A stretch of 64,000 nucleotides of DNA from Dactylonectria macrodidyma (GCA_020744425.1 JAGMUV010000016.1:1302001-1366000); one strand, 5' to 3'. Shown: positions 1-11,769, numbered from the stretch's first letter. Numbers and translations are program-made. The notes: generated by a model from the sequence alone, not told the origin.

Positions 1-720
1 TCTCGACCCCTAGTCTGCTGTATTTCCTACTGTACCTGCTCAGCAATTTCCCTCTGATCTTGTAGCTCCTGTCCCTCAGCTACTGTCATACTCCCTGAAT
101 GTCGTAGTCGTGTTCTTTTCGCCCTGCGCCGCCGGCTAAGTATTGCATTTGCCTCTCGAAGCTCATTGACCTCCGCCTTCAATAACGCCCTCCGGCGCAT
201 TATTCCTCGCGTCCCCTTCGCAAATTGATCCATAGCAGCTAGAATGGATGTCGGAGAGCTATCTTGATGAGGGCTGATTCGAGTTTTAATAAAATCAGTT
301 TGCGAAGAAGCTTCAATTGGGTTGTTTGGGGTCTTTGGAACCCAGAGGCTGTGCAGTCTGAATCCCCCTCCGCGGGCGATGGAGTCCGCAATTTTACGTC
401 TAACCAAGAAAGCACACTTTCTGGATCACAGGGAACAAGTCCTGTGCCTCGAAAACCTCCCTGGATGTTTTTTCCCGACATTGCGCTTTGAAATGCAGCT
501 TGAAATGCAGGAAAGATGTCAACCTTAGTAATGTGCGTGATTTGGGTCTTCATCATAGTCTCGACTTGTCGACTGTAAGCCTTCTTAAGCGGCCCAAAGC
601 AGCCAACGTCGAGTGGCTGGAGTTTGGAGGGCTAGTATCAGCTGATTTTCATCGCTTTTTCTACGCATTGCTGATGGTAGAGAAATTCACAATTGAAGGT
701 AGAGTGTTGTCTGAATGTAG
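1..720 (-). pseudogene. Fot1/pogo-type DDE transposase, C-terminal remnant
   Basis: The minus strand encodes the C-terminal part of a Tc1/mariner-superfamily (Fot1/pogo, DDE_1) transposase. A decayed counterpart of the 'LQPLDVGCFGPLKKAY' block lies near 590-640, followed by a stretch ending in GGFRGTGLVPCDPESVL (frame 556-239). A second frame (407-27) carries the basic, coiled tail with MDQFAKGTRGIMRRRALL. The two frames overlap, so there is at least one frameshift near 330, and stops interrupt the part upstream of 560. The catalytic core is not inside the window. It is an inactive remnant cut by the window edge. The family match is from recalled conserved blocks, not a search. Confidence 0.8.
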
Positions 721-1272
721 TTGAGTGTGGCGTCCGTTTGTCTGTGGCGCTCGTTATACATGTACGTTGCTTCTACAAATGTTCGTGGTGTCCGGAGTAA
801 TAAATGGCATGCAAATTGATTAGATAAACGAGGTAGTTATCACAACGATGAAGATACTAAACTACTACACCGCGCCAATATACCCTCGGATAACTTTGCA
901 CCAGACTTCGGCTAGCAAAAGACACCACAAGAAGAAGGAAGCCGAGAATGAACATAAAATTAAACAATAGCAAACGAAAAAGACAAGACCTGACCCTAAC
1001 GTCTGGTGCCAAACTAGGTCTTTCCCTAACCCATATTTATCTAACCTGCATCACCTGCAACAATCCTCCACTCCCACTCTCTGTTCAGTTTATGGGATCG
1101 TAAGAAGCACATCGATCAGCTGACTTAGTCGGCAGGATATGAATTACTCCTCGTGTTCCGTCAATAGCTTGCTTCTCGTCACTCTTTCTTGCTAGATCTC
1201 AGGCTCGAACACTTCATTGCCAAACCCATACCATTCTGCTCCACGATGTTGCCGAGACTCATAGCCGATGTG
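721..1272. other. intergenic, no gene recognised
   Basis: No coding-like ORF or repeat related to the rest of the window was seen here. The stretch is moderately AT-rich and lies between the transposase remnant and the end of the Zn2Cys6 gene. Confidence 0.5.
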
Positions 1273-2123
1273 TTACCCTGCTGTGGTTGTTGGCTGGAAC
1301 TCTGGCCTTGCCGAGCCGGGACCGACGCTCCACTGCAGCCATTCTCCTTTTGCTAGGGTCCCGTCCACAACAGCTCTCAGCGGAGGCAGCCGGCGCCCTT
1401 CGTCCGGCTCCTCCGAAGTTCTGCGACGGCGTTTTCCGGCAACTTGGCTACCGCCATCGGCCCTTGCTTTTTCACTGGGGAAGAATGGTTTCGTGGGTGT
1501 TTGGGCTGGTGCGTAATGGTTACGCAACGGTAGTAGCACACGAGGAGGACGCCCTTCGGGTTGTGGTGGATGAGGTGGCGGCATCGAGCTGGAGGCCAAG
1601 GGTTGATCATATGCACCGAAAAGCTGAGTGCCTGGCGGGACGCCACCGGGGGCCGCAGAAACTGGGACGAATGCTGTCGAGTTCGAAGAGGAAACAGACT
1701 GGAAACTGCATGGTTGGTTCCTCAGGACACAGTTGTGGCACTCACCTCCCGGGGCACTCTGATAACCACTGCATCGAATCTAAGGTATGCAAGTTAACAA
1801 CGTGGAACAAGAGGAAGGGGCCTACGGAGCGCGCAACACACTTTTCGTTGTCGACAGAATAGACAGGCAATCGGAGTACGCTGCCCGGAAGCTACCTGGG
1901 TTGCGTACACCCGTCGGCCATGTGCAGGCCTAGGAGGGCGACCGTCGTTGTAGTAGCCGCGCCGCTGGTCTGGGGGTAGGTAGGCCGAAGGGGGGGGATC
2001 AGCCTCTGGTGGATACCCACCGATTACAAGTGGCGGACCTTCCTGCTGAGGGAAGGGATAACTGTGTCCTAAGGCAGCAGGTGTCGAGTGTGTGTGGAAC
2101 TTGTGAATGACGGAGGCCGGCAT
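1273..2123 (-). CDS. Zn2Cys6 (C6) DNA-binding protein, two exons
   Basis: Exon 1 is 2123-1842 and exon 2 is 1779-1273, with a 62-bp intron (1780-1841: GTGTGT...TTAAC...CTTAG). Splicing joins ACLFCRQRK to IRCSGYQ and restores a full Zn2Cys6 cluster: C-x2-C-x6-C, a 10-residue spacer, then C-x2-C-x6-C. That restoration is strong evidence for the intron. The product is about 262 aa. The N-terminus (residues 1-80) is rich in Pro, Gly and Tyr. After the cluster comes a Ser/Pro-rich linker (FVPVSAAPGGVPPGT), then a basic KRRRR segment that may be a nuclear signal. No fungal-specific regulatory domain follows, so this is the short class of nuclear C6 proteins. The last 40 residues are unfamiliar and may reflect a frameshift. 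Targets are unknown. Confidence 0.8.
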
Positions 2124-2860
2124 GCTTGCTGTAATATGGGCTCAGAGATCTGGGCCAGACAGAAGGCACTGAGACCTTAGTCGTCCTTGGTGGCGACTAG
2201 TGTCGATGATGTCCCTTCAATAGACGTTGGCCACGCTACGTCAACGGACGGGAGTGATCTCCAGAAGTCGCGGATCCCCAAATGATGAGAAACAAGAGGG
2301 TAGGTAGACGGAGAGGGTTCCAGGAGCATGTGTCGAGAGCGAACGTAGAAGAGGTCAAGAAGGTCTTAAATAAGGCGGTCATGTGGAATGTTACATTGGG
2401 GGGTTAGTAGGACGGCCTGTTGTCGTGCCGTTCCGTGCTTAGGAAGCCGATTAAGGCGAAAGTGGCGAACCGTGGAATGGGCTGCGGACGCCTACAGTGG
2501 CTCGTAACTAACCATCTCTTCACCCGTCATCATCATTCATGGGGAAGATTGTGTGGCGCACTTGATCTGTGCTTGCCGGGCTGTTTCTGTGTCGTAATAG
2601 CCCGGGGGTTGGGATCCTTCAATCTGCAAGGCAGACTGACTTTCAGCATACACCACGGAAACAAACCAACGTCTTGTTGCCACCAATTACCCATCAGTAC
2701 ATTTCAGTTCTGCCAACCTATGATAACTCTTCATTCGCCTTTGGAGTCGGTGAGCTAAATTAAGGAGTAGGGAAACAAGGGGAGGCAATCCGCTAATTAA
2801 CCTCTTGACATCCTCATGACCTAATTTTGGGGTTGGGATTGGTCGACAGACCCGATAGAT
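2124..2860. other. intergenic, no gene recognised
   Basis: Upstream of the C6 gene. ORFs here are short and not protein-like; no repeat copy was identified. It would contain the C6 promoter, but no specific site could be assigned. Confidence 0.4.
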
Positions 2861-3545
2861 CTGCGAGATTTGCCTCGTGGTCTCTACAAGCTCGGCGTTG
2901 TCGTTTTCCGATCATGCATGCGACCTTGGTCGTCGCTCAGGGCAGGGGCGTGGTGAGTGAGCAGTTGTCGCCCAGGCATCTTGAATGAACGTCTTGCCGT
3001 AGTATCTGCCGGGTTCGACGCTTTGCCACATGCGTGCGCGCAGGCGGTTCATTTGTTGCGTACAGACGGAACTAGTTGGGGGGCTATCTCTTTGAGTGCG
3101 TAAATGCTTGTGGGGCGGCCTGGGACTTCCCCAGGTTTGACAAATACTAAACGTTCTGCAAGAGCTCAGCGTCAGATGAGGTATCTGTTAACTGGATTGT
3201 GTACCGGCTCGAATCCGATTTGTCCCAGGCAGCCCCACAAGCATTTACGCACTCAAAGAGATACAACTCTTGAATCACCGACATGGATGTGACAGGGATG
3301 GAGGCCAACATGCATGCTTCTGCCCTGGTTCAGTTTGCGCCCACCTGGGGTGGGGTTATCCTCGTATAGTGCAAACAAATGAATAGCTCTAGAAAAAATA
3401 AGCTAGCTAAGTTAGGTATTGGATAGCAAACATGCAGCATGATGCTGACCCCCTAGATGGTGAGGTTGCCTTCGAAGATATTGCGCCAAAGGGAACACCA
3501 AAAATATGGCACCGCTGGCGAAACGGTTCTGGAGAGCAAGGGCGT
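2861..3545 (+). repeat. dispersed repeat B, copy 1 (carries a MITE)
   Basis: About 510 bp of this stretch recurs in inverse orientation at 5005-5475 and in direct orientation at 19385-19915; a short partial copy lies at 24000-24121. Shared landmarks are GATCATGCATGCGACCTT, a CACCTGGGGTGGGGTTATCC block, and AAGATATTGCGCCAA near the end. No coding capacity was recognised. This copy alone is interrupted by the 175-bp element at 3087-3261. Confidence 0.85.
3087..3261. mobile_element. 175-bp MITE with 40-bp terminal inverted repeats, TA-flanked
   Basis: The left arm 3087-3126 (starting TCTCTTTGAGTGCG) and the right arm 3222-3261 are inverse complements over 40 bp with one mismatch. The element is bounded by TA on both sides, as for Tc1/mariner/pogo insertions. 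The homologous repeat copies at 5005-5475 and 19385-19915 lack it, having only a short TATA or TTTA at the junction, so it is a genuine insertion. It has no ORF, so it would be non-autonomous. Confidence 0.85.
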
Positions 3546-3736
3546 CAATTACCGTTCGGTAAATTACCTTGACGGAACCCTAACGTGTATGCGGTCCAAC
3601 CACTTCAATTCAACGCATCAATTCAATTTGGAGATGCGGTGGATCAACTCCACGGGCCAAATGCTGAGTAAGCTGTCAACGCAACGCCACGCGAAGGCGA
3701 AATTGATGGATTTGAAATGATCGCCATCTATCATAG

Positions 3737-4400
3737 ATGGCATTTCCCTGTCTAGCAATCCTCAACGGCAGGTACATATCATATCATTCTGACACTGTAG
3801 AATCTGTATTTAATGCATCCTCCGACATAATTTCTGTAGCGTCTGATGCATCCAACAAGTGGCTCCCTAGTAAGTCTCTGAACGGTCGGCTTGGTCTCTG
3901 TTTGGTATACGGACATCTACTATATTGGTCGCGTTTTAGTAGCCGACGCTCCCTAGCCAGCCATGTCCGAGGGTCCTTTGATGCGAGCCTAACAACCTGA
4001 GGTCGAAATGTCAAGGCGCTAGTTGTCGATGCGCCCATGGTGTGAAGCAAAATGAGTGAAAAAAAACATGAGAATGGGGTATAGCGCTTCTCTCTGTTAT
4101 GAGACGGCAATACCATTCGCAAGTGCCGATCTTAACATATGGAGCGTGCTTCATAGATGCTCTGGTTTCAACGCTCCACTTTGGTTTGCCAGTTTGGTGG
4201 CGCAATAGCATTATTAAGCCTGATACAGATCGTACGGCAGACTCTGCATTATTGGAAGTGAGCAAACAAGCAAACATCATTGGGGCCAACAACGACCTAA
4301 GTGGAGCCTCAGACAATGCATCTATTCCTTTGCAGCAGCATTCTGGGCCAATTGTGTACAGTGGCAACCGAAACCAAGTTCCGCTTGTCACTAGAAACAT
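3737..4400. repeat. segment related to about 20040-20230 (inverted), with short ORFs
   Basis: The part from about 4130 to 4300 matches the inverse complement of 20060-20245, with shared tracts such as GCAAACAAGCAAACATCA and GCAATAGCATTATTAA. The part near 4605-4660 matches 20025-20080. Between these blocks this copy has roughly 300 bp that the other lacks, including a 123-bp foldback element. The ORFs here are not recognisable proteins, so this is probably an uncharacterised transposon remnant. Confidence 0.6.
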
Positions 4401-4481
4401 TCCTTAATATTTTCCAGCCACATAATCATATTTCAAGGAATGTTTCTAATGAGAAGCGGAACTTGGTTTCGGTTGCCACTG
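4359..4481. mobile_element. 123-bp foldback MITE, TA-flanked
   Basis: The arms, each about 45-50 bp, are near-perfect inverse complements. The ends read CAGTGGCAACCGAAACC and GGTTTCGGTTGCCACTG. TA dinucleotides flank the element at 4357-4358 and 4482-4483. The CAGTG terminus and TA target fit a Tc1/mariner-type foldback. The core is a short AT-rich loop with no ORF. Confidence 0.8.
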
Positions 4482-4782
4482 TATCAACCTTTACGTGTGT
4501 AGAAAACCAACCATACCCATTAATAGGCTACGTAATCTCCGCCATCACATTCTACAATAATCTGTACTTTGTCATTATAAATTCTCAATTACCTCCCTCG
4601 GCTAATGTAATAGCAGGGGACATGGCAGCCCTTCTTCAGCCATTGGCATTCAATTTGTTGGATAACTCAGGTATCCTGCTGTTATAGCAATTGCTCTTTC
4701 GGGCGGGTGAGACGTCAAAACCGTGATGGTTAACTTGGTGTTTTACTTGATGTCTAAAGAACAGAATCTAGGCTAGGTAATA

Positions 4783-4805
4783 GGGCCACTTCGTGGCCCT
4801 ATATC
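4783..4805. repeat. short palindrome
   Basis: ATAGGGCCAC and GTGGCCCTAT pair around a three-base loop. It may be a foldback relic; no function can be assigned. Confidence 0.5.
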
Positions 4806-5004
4806 TAGCAGGGAGGCACCTGCACGTGCCCTTACAGCTGTTACTAGCTGTGGTCTACACACGTGGGTGCCTACGATCCTGGCGCTAGCCCTGGCAGTGT
4901 TAGTGATATTCCAACACAATTATTACCCCCGCACAGTCAGAAGAGAGACCAGTCGGATTCGGGTCACCGTTATCTAGGGAAGGAATATAGACAGATGCTT
5001 CACC

Positions 5005-5475
5005 CTTGCTCTCCAGAACGGTATCGCCAGCGGTGCCATATTTTTGGTGTTCCCTTTGGCGCAATATCTTCGAAGGCAACCTCACCATCTAGGGGGTCAG
5101 CATCATGCTGCATGTTTGCTATCCAATACCTAACTTAGCTAGCTTATTTTTCTAGAGCTATTCATTTGTTTGCACTATACGAGGATAACCCCACCCCAGG
5201 TGGGCGCGTTGGTCGACAAACTGAACCAGGGCAGAAGCATGCATGTTGGCCTCCATCCCTGTCACATCCAAGTCGGTGATTCAAGAGTTGTATAGCCCCC
5301 CCAACTAGTTCCGTCTGTACGCAACAAATGAACCGCCCGCGCGCACGCATGTGGCAAAGCGTCGAACCCGGCAGATACTACGGCAAGACGTTCATTCAAG
5401 ATGCCTGGGCGACAACTGCTCACTCACCACGCCCCTGCCCTGAGCGACGATCAAGGTCGCATGCATGATCGGAAA
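5005..5475 (-). repeat. dispersed repeat B, copy 2 (inverted, empty MITE site)
   Basis: Inverse complement of the repeat at 2861-3545. At the position where copy 1 holds the 175-bp MITE, this copy has only a TATA junction near 5290, giving an internal empty-site reference. Confidence 0.85.
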
Positions 5476-5508
5476 CGACAACGCCGAGCGGCGGAACACA
5501 CGTCTGTG

Positions 5509-6256
5509 CCGTCGCTCGCCTTGTCTGTGGCAGAGGCAGCGATTAGGCGATTGCAACCTCGCAAAGCTTGTCAGAAACACTGGTGTTGATCCACCCGCGA
5601 AAAGGTTACCTACCGCCTACTTGTCCGGAGCGGGGCGCATGTGGACGAAGGGGTGTGTGCCGTTTGGTGTGTCGTTTGGTCATCGTCCATCGTTGTGGAG
5701 GAAGACGGCGCGAAGGTGAGGGTTAACTGACGACCCTACCCTATACCACAGACCTCAGAAAGCATCCGCCACCTAAAGATAGGCTTGACATTGACGCTTG
5801 AATGGTTTCAGCTGGAAGATTGCTCACTTAGTTGACTGTTCGATGTATAATAGCGTTTTTTTTTTTTTAATTCTCTACATTTTTTGGGTTCATTATTTTT
5901 TTCCACTTCTTTTTTGTGTTGCCATTCGCAAAGTTTTCGCGACTAGGTATGTATCCACGCCGTGACTGCATCCTGCCGTGCTACAGTACAACATTGTTTA
6001 TCCGTCACATGGTTCACAGATAACAGCCAACAATCGCCAGCGCTGAAAACCCATACCGAAAATCCATACCGACTTCAGATTACGACCCTCGCTCTTTGTT
6101 TTCTCTCGCACAGCGTACACTTTTGGACGTTGGATTGGGAGAATTATGTCGTGTCGTACCTACCGTACCATACCGTACCCGCGCTTGTTGGTCGACGCTA
6201 ACGACAGCATACCCATCCCCTGTTGACGTAGACGTCTTACACCACTCAGCCTGGAG
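5509..6256 (+). repeat. dispersed repeat A, uninterrupted copy
   Basis: About 750 bp that recurs at 20291-20576 plus 22403-22885, where a LINE splits it. The sequence runs from GTCGCTCGCCTTGTCTGTGG through a poly-T run (about 5856-5869) to CACCACTCAGCCTGGAG. The site GCCACCTAAAGATA occurs once here (5768-5781) and is duplicated around the LINE in the other copy, so this copy is the pre-insertion state. No protein was recognised. Confidence 0.85.
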
Positions 6257-6494
6257 ACGTCCTATACCCTGCGGCGCCGTGATGCACGACGACCCATACT
6301 TGCGTGGCGAGCTGATCTCGAACACATCCGTATGTAATGTCTTGTAGTATGTTGAGATCCGTCGTTTAACGGATCAATGGCTGTTCCGATCCATTGGTGG
6401 CCGGGATGTGGATGCCTTCATGTCAATAGCTTCCGCTGGTTAGCGCTAGTCTTTTTCTCCTTTACTCAACACAATATGCTCATTTCAACAAGTA

Positions 6495-6575
6495 TCTTGT
6501 CGCATCTTGTAGTGTCTTTCGTATCTTGTAGTGTCTTGTCGTGCCTTGTCGTGCCTTGTCGTGCCTTGTCGTGTC
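6495..6575. repeat. decanucleotide TTGTCGTGTC-type array
   Basis: Imperfect tandem copies of a roughly 10-bp CTTGTCGTGC/CTTGTAGTGT unit. Related arrays occur at 7431-7530, 23565-23710, 23785-23850 and 38690-38790, usually at the edge of repeat C. Confidence 0.75.
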
Positions 6576-6829
6576 TTCGAGTTATCAAAAGAAGTGGACA
6601 TTGATTCAGTCTGGCGCTTGGGCGGGCCGCAGGAGCCCAATTTAGGACTGTTCGCCTGGCCAGGCACTGGCCTCCGCCCTACCGACCTTTGCGAGTCCGA
6701 TCTACGTGATCTTCCGCGGCCCTGCCGCCTCAACAACCCTCTGCAGCTTCGGCTGCCCAGAGCCACCCGTGCGGCCCTGCCGCCTTGACACTCTGGGCCT
6801 CGTGCCCTCGACCTCTCGGGCTTCTGTGG

Positions 6830-7430
6830 CAGCAATTGTAGATAGTTTAGCCCAGCACGTCCTGTGCCCCAATGGGGACACACAAGACCACAGGACCACA
6901 AATGTTCGCCATGACGCGCGCGCGATGATGGTACACACACGTAATATATCCGGTCCCGCCGCAAGAACCTGATAGAGTTCACTGCCGTGGAGGTACGGAG
7001 TAGACAGTCGCATTTGGTCGGGAGCGGGTCCCTCAGGATGTCGCTGCTTAGGCTGGACGGGTGCTTGGTCCATGAAAGGGAATTGTCGCGAGGGCGATCA
7101 GCGAAAGCTTGATAGCACCAGACATTGTGGAGGAGGTGGGCCGGGACATTGAGGGGCAGTTCGCGGCGATGAGTGCGCATCGGACCGAAAGGAAGAGAGG
7201 GGGTTGACAAACAAACAGAGGGGGTTGACAAACAACCAGAGGGGGTTGACAAACAGGGGGTTGGCAAACAAACGCGGAGGTCGTCCTCAAATGTGAAGCG
7301 GGTGTGGGGACAAGGTGGGTAATCGCACCTCGTTCATACTCACACTGACGACGAAGAACATGCGCAGAAACACGGCGAGGTAGGTGTAGGGCATTGGACC
7401 CTGTAAGGCGATGCGGGGCGTGATGAGACC
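6830..7430. repeat. dispersed repeat C, copy 1, with 3-4 minisatellite units
   Basis: Shares long stretches with 18820-19300, 25935-26580 and (inverted) 38800-39760. Landmarks are TTGATAGCACCAGACATTGTGG, GCGCATCGGACCGAAAGGAAG and the 19-22-bp unit GGGGTTGACAAACAAACAG, present here about 3-4 times (7198-7275). The long minus-strand ORF across it (7267-6485) repeats 'CLSTPS' purely because of the minisatellite, so I do not call it a gene. Confidence 0.8.
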
Positions 7431-7530
7431 TTTTCAGACACTCGAAAACATTCGAGGACACGACAAGACGCTCCAAAACGCTCCAAGACACTACGAGACA
7501 CGACACGACACGACACGACATACAATATGA
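7431..7530. repeat. GACACGACAA-type array next to repeat C
   Basis: Imperfect 10-bp units (GACACGACAA, GACGCTCCAA, GACACTACGA), the inverse complement of the array at 38690-38790. It lies directly beside the repeat C copy. Confidence 0.75.
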
Positions 7531-7539
7531 TCGAGATCA

Positions 7540-8035
7540 GCTCACCAGAAAGACTGTAGGTAGCCAGACACTGACATTGAAGTCACGTACGTGTGCATCG
7601 CTGCACACCATCGACTCAAAAGATTGAGGATTCCCTGTGGGCCTGAGGACCCTTGCAAATCCAATCTGATTGGATAAGATGCCAACACTGTGGGGTTCGC
7701 ACAACTGACGTGCAGCTGTTGAGTGCTACGGATAGCTTTCTTAACCAATTAGATACTATGGAACAGGGGTGTATAGACCCACAAGAAATCCTCAATCTTT
7801 TGAGTCGATACGGTACTGCAAAGTATCAGACGTTGCCTGGATCAGAACTTCATCTTTTTCGTCTCATGCGAGAACCAAGTCAGCTTTAGCTGGTCATCAT
7901 GACTGACCGTGGGCGCTTCGCAAGTTATGCCAGGCTTCAAGAATTATCCCAAACTCTGTCTTGATATCTACATGCAACACACAGGCCACCGCTTATCTCG
8001 ATATGCGTGAGATGGCTTGCCTTTGCGCTGCATGG
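7540..8035. repeat. repeat pair with 37830-38670 (inverted), lacking a 548-bp segment
   Basis: The blocks 7790-7888 and 7889-8025 match, in inverse orientation, about 38525-38625 and 37845-37977. Here the two blocks are joined directly at a TTTAGC/TGGTCATC junction. In the other copy about 548 bp (37978-38525) separates them. ORFs here are short and broken. Confidence 0.75.
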
Positions 8036-8159
8036 GTGTCCTTGCGTGTCCCAACGTTCTCGACAAGGTGGGGAACGACGGACAACGGACGATGAACACA
8101 CACCAAAGCCCCCATAGAGCATAGAGGCCCGGAAGCTCAGCGGTACGCTGGTTGACTTC

Positions 8160-9220
8160 TACCCCACTTAGTAAGACCCTACGGGTAATAGGTGGGGCCT
8201 TTTGTACCTCGTCTTACTCTCCTTTTCGTTGGTTTGAATCCCTGCTACTAGCGTAAGTGTAACCTTACCACAGTCAAGGGATACATACCCCAACACACGC
8301 ACAAACACCAAGCGACACACCAAGCGACACACCAAACGATACACACTTACATACAGTACATACCTACACGCACGTACATACACACACACACATACATACC
8401 CACCAAGCGACCCACCAAGCGACACACCAAGCGACGCGACACACACCAAGCGACGCAGTTCACCGGATGTTGATCATTTGAGTGCGTGTGCGTTACGAAA
8501 TACATCAACCCAAACTGCTTTACGAGATCAGCTGTGTGACATCTGGAACCTTGAAGACTAAACTTGCCATACTCTGCAGTGGCTCTTCTGCGATACAAAG
8601 CCTACATGAAACATGGTACGTTGTCTACACTGATGCCCAGTCGTCCTGATTATACTAACAGTAAGTACGTTGGCGGCTACGGAAGAATCCGTAATTGAAT
8701 TGCAGCGTAACGCAACATGACCCGAAAGAGTCCGCGAATCGCCTTCGCATATGCTTGAGTGATGCAACTGCCGCACAACGGTCCGCCTCTAGGGATGTGC
8801 GTTCACCAGCAGGCTCTACAGCACTTTTTTTCTTTTTGAACGCACCAGCCTCAATCTCGGCATGTTTGCCAGCTGTGCACATGGCAATACGGGGGATGAC
8901 GGGCAGGGTTCTCCAGGCTGAGGCTCTTCTCAGTCGAGGAGACTAGCCAGGTCCACATTGCCTTCGTGGACGCCTGCCGCTGGGTTTGGTGCTCGACAGC
9001 GCTCGTTCGCATACTCCATAGTACTGGAAGGTGTTGCGCAACGGCTTTGCGACGGCGTGCGCTCTTTCTGATGTGGGGAGGAGGGCATAGGGGACGAAGA
9101 TGTGAGAGGCGAGTGGCGGCTAAGATTGATGGTCTAGAACGTGGGGTGATGAACGGACCTAGATGGACGAGGGAAGGAGGAACAAACACTAAAAGATAAG
9201 GGGGGGTGAGTGAAAGAAGA
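8160..9220. other. no gene recognised; GACACACCAAGC-type repeats
   Basis: 8285-8460 is a diffuse array of CCAAGCGACACACCAAGCG-type units and ACATACACACAC. The rest to 9220 shows only short ORFs without recognisable domains. Confidence 0.4.
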
Positions 9221-9221
9221 A

Positions 9222-9325
9222 TTACTTCACGAAACAAGAAAAAAACCAAAAAAAGAAGAAGAAAAGGAGAAGAGAAGAAGAAGAAAAAGAAGAAAAGCAA
9301 CAAGGGAAATGACAAAAAAAGACGA
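9222..9325. repeat. purine-rich (GAA/AAG)n tract
   Basis: About 100 bp almost entirely of A and G on the plus strand. It produces the Phe/Leu-rich minus-strand ORFs here, which are not genes. Confidence 0.8.
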
Positions 9326-9349
9326 GAGAGATGGGGATAAAATCCCCAA

Positions 9350-11769
9350 CACTAAAGAATGAGAGATCAGGGACACAACGACCGTCTAGCCGATCCGGCA
9401 GTTGATGAATAGAATCATCGCACAAATCTTGGCGCTGCCATCTACACTTTCTCAAAGTAATCTGTTCGGCCTGTCGTCGGGCTGCGGCTAGCGAGACTAC
9501 GGTAGTGGGCCTGCCAATGACAACGGCGACATCGTCCGCGACGCACTGTCGGACATGTGCTTGTCTTCACGGGTCGAGAGAAGAGAGCTCATAGGGCCTA
9601 AGACACCAAGCATCGCCACATTACTCTGCCGATGTCTTGTCTGGACTACAAACACCATGTGGAAACACACTGTCCTTGTCGACTAGGGCATTGCCTCAGC
9701 TATTATGGGATGCAGCTCACACTTCTCTTTGCGGCCCTCTCACTTTGCGCCTAGTTTCTGCGTCTCTGCTATCTCTCGTGTCAGAAAGCCAGCCGAAGAT
9801 GCGTGTGAAGATGCAGAACTCCGGTGCAGTCGGTCGAAGGGTGATGACACCGTTGGTGCAGAGCTTCCCTTGGGCGAAGACGACCCTGGATAGAGACGAT
9901 TGCGGAAAAGAGGCGGCATTTTCGGAATCAAGACATAATCGCCATGTGCCCCGAGTCTTTGTCGACATCGATCCCGCCACAGGCTTCGCCAAATTAGGGC
10001 GCCTTGACGCCTTCGATTGTGCGCTTGAGTATCTGCAAAGCATACTTCTTCAGCCCGCGTGCAGCTCTTTAGACAAATCTCCTTTGCGGAGATTGCGGAG
10101 AAACACATAGCCGGCTAAGTGCAGCAGCAACATGGGAAACGACAGGGTCCATCAGTTGAGGACCCGAGTCCTGGCTCCTTTGAGGTGGAGCGGGCGGTAA
10201 GCTGCTTGGTCCAGTCTTTCCGTTCTTGCTAGTCGCTGGCCGATGTCAGGACTTGGGTCTCGACCGAGAAGGGTCAGTAAAGTCAACATCGCTCACTTAC
10301 ACGCTGCAAAGTGAGAGTGGAACATGTACCATAACGGCAGAGAGAGGCAAAGCACTTGAGCAAGACGGCCAGCCCATGCTTGTGTTAAGATGGTTTTGGC
10401 CAGGAGTGAGAAGCTTCGTGTTTGTCTGCTTCGGACGTGGTGAGGGAGCGGGAGCCAAGTGCATGCCAGACAGGTGACAAAGCAACGACGGCTTCGCTTG
10501 GCATCAGTTCACTCCAGTACAGCCCAGTTCTGCGCGTCTACAATGATCTACGCGACGATAAAACGACGACAAAAGCAACGATATCTAAGAACGGTCAATA
10601 CTGGCCTATGTCTTGGCGTCTTCGTTCGGCAGCGCTGGTGAGTAGAAAGGAGCATTGAGAAACCTTTTTCCTTCCCTTCCTGAAATGAAGAACGGCTGAA
10701 AAGTTCTAGACTGGCATCTCTCTCGGGTGAATGGCCGATCACTTTATACACTAAACTACTAGCTGAGTCGTCCCAAAGTTTTGCCTTGCTGTCTGTGTGC
10801 ATCGTCCCGATCACCACTTATCTTCATACAGGCGAGATGTCGTACTTTTGCCCCGTGCTTGGAGGTTTGTGCTCAAGTCTGAGCTGCCGAGCTCTGTTCT
10901 GTTGTATACGTTCCCCATGCTGTGTTCGGAGTGTTCGGTCCCTTTTCGCGCTGATCTCCTGCGGCTATTGTATTATTTTTTGCTGGCGTTTCCGATGCCT
11001 GTTTCTTACTGGGTGCTTGCTACCGTCACTTCTGCTACCAGCCTTCCGACAACGTCTCCAGAAATTGAACGTATATCGAAGACACACAGTAAATCGCGTA
11101 AAGGCGATGCTGATGCTGCACGTAGCATCAGCACCAGCCAACACGGCTGTCCGGGTTGCTCGCTGCCGGCGATGCGGGCGAAAAGCCATAAGACTTCCTC
11201 GAGGCGCACGTCGTCATCTTGTCTGCTGCAGCCACCCTGAGCTTCGAAATGCAACTACCACCTCCCGATCACCCTCAACAGTTAAAGATGGCCGTTTCGG
11301 ACGAGCTGTGCGGATTCGGGCAGTCGTTGCCCTGCTTTTTATGATTTCCTTTGGTTCGCAGTATTCTCCAGGGAGAGGGAAGTCTCGAATGCATTCTAAA
11401 ATATGGTCCAGAACTCTGTGCCAATGCTCTTACGTTGCTATGATGTAAAAGAATAGTACAAAGGACAGTGGGGTGAGTTATAATATATCACCAACTTCGT
11501 AGTGTGGGGAAGGAAATGTTTAGGACTGGATTTCGATACAAAGCGATTATTTCACAAATTTCCAGCTACCAATCGCGGTTCCCTTGAACGACGTCAAGCC
11601 TTTCCCTGTTTATGTAGGACCTGCATCGCATGACATGACACTTTGGCTCTCCCTATTTCCGAAGCCAATATGTTATCCGCACTCATATCTTCCATAGGCC
11701 CTCTTGTCCGCAGACGCAATAGAGAGTTGCTGCAGACCGTCTCCTGCTTCAGTACCCTTGGTATGGCAT
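9350..11769. other. long stretch without a recognisable gene
   Basis: The longest ORFs (9637-10110 and 10786-11448, both plus) have no domain I recognise, unclear starts and overlapping antisense ORFs of similar quality. Either could be a decayed gene or chance. No tandem repeat and no match to the other repeat families was seen. Confidence 0.35.

Noticed and set aside
1287..1862. 191-aa plus-strand ORF
   Set aside because: Antisense shadow of the two-exon Zn2Cys6 gene, whose splicing restores a full metal cluster.
6485..7267. 260-aa minus-strand ORF in repeat C
   Set aside because: Its start lies in the minisatellite, and the related frame in the other repeat C copies is broken, so it is not a conserved gene.
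8125..8250. tRNA or SINE with A-box-like AGCTCAGCGGT and B-box-like GGTTTGAATCC
   Set aside because: The spacing is about 90 bp, the D and T stems do not pair and no acceptor stem is possible.
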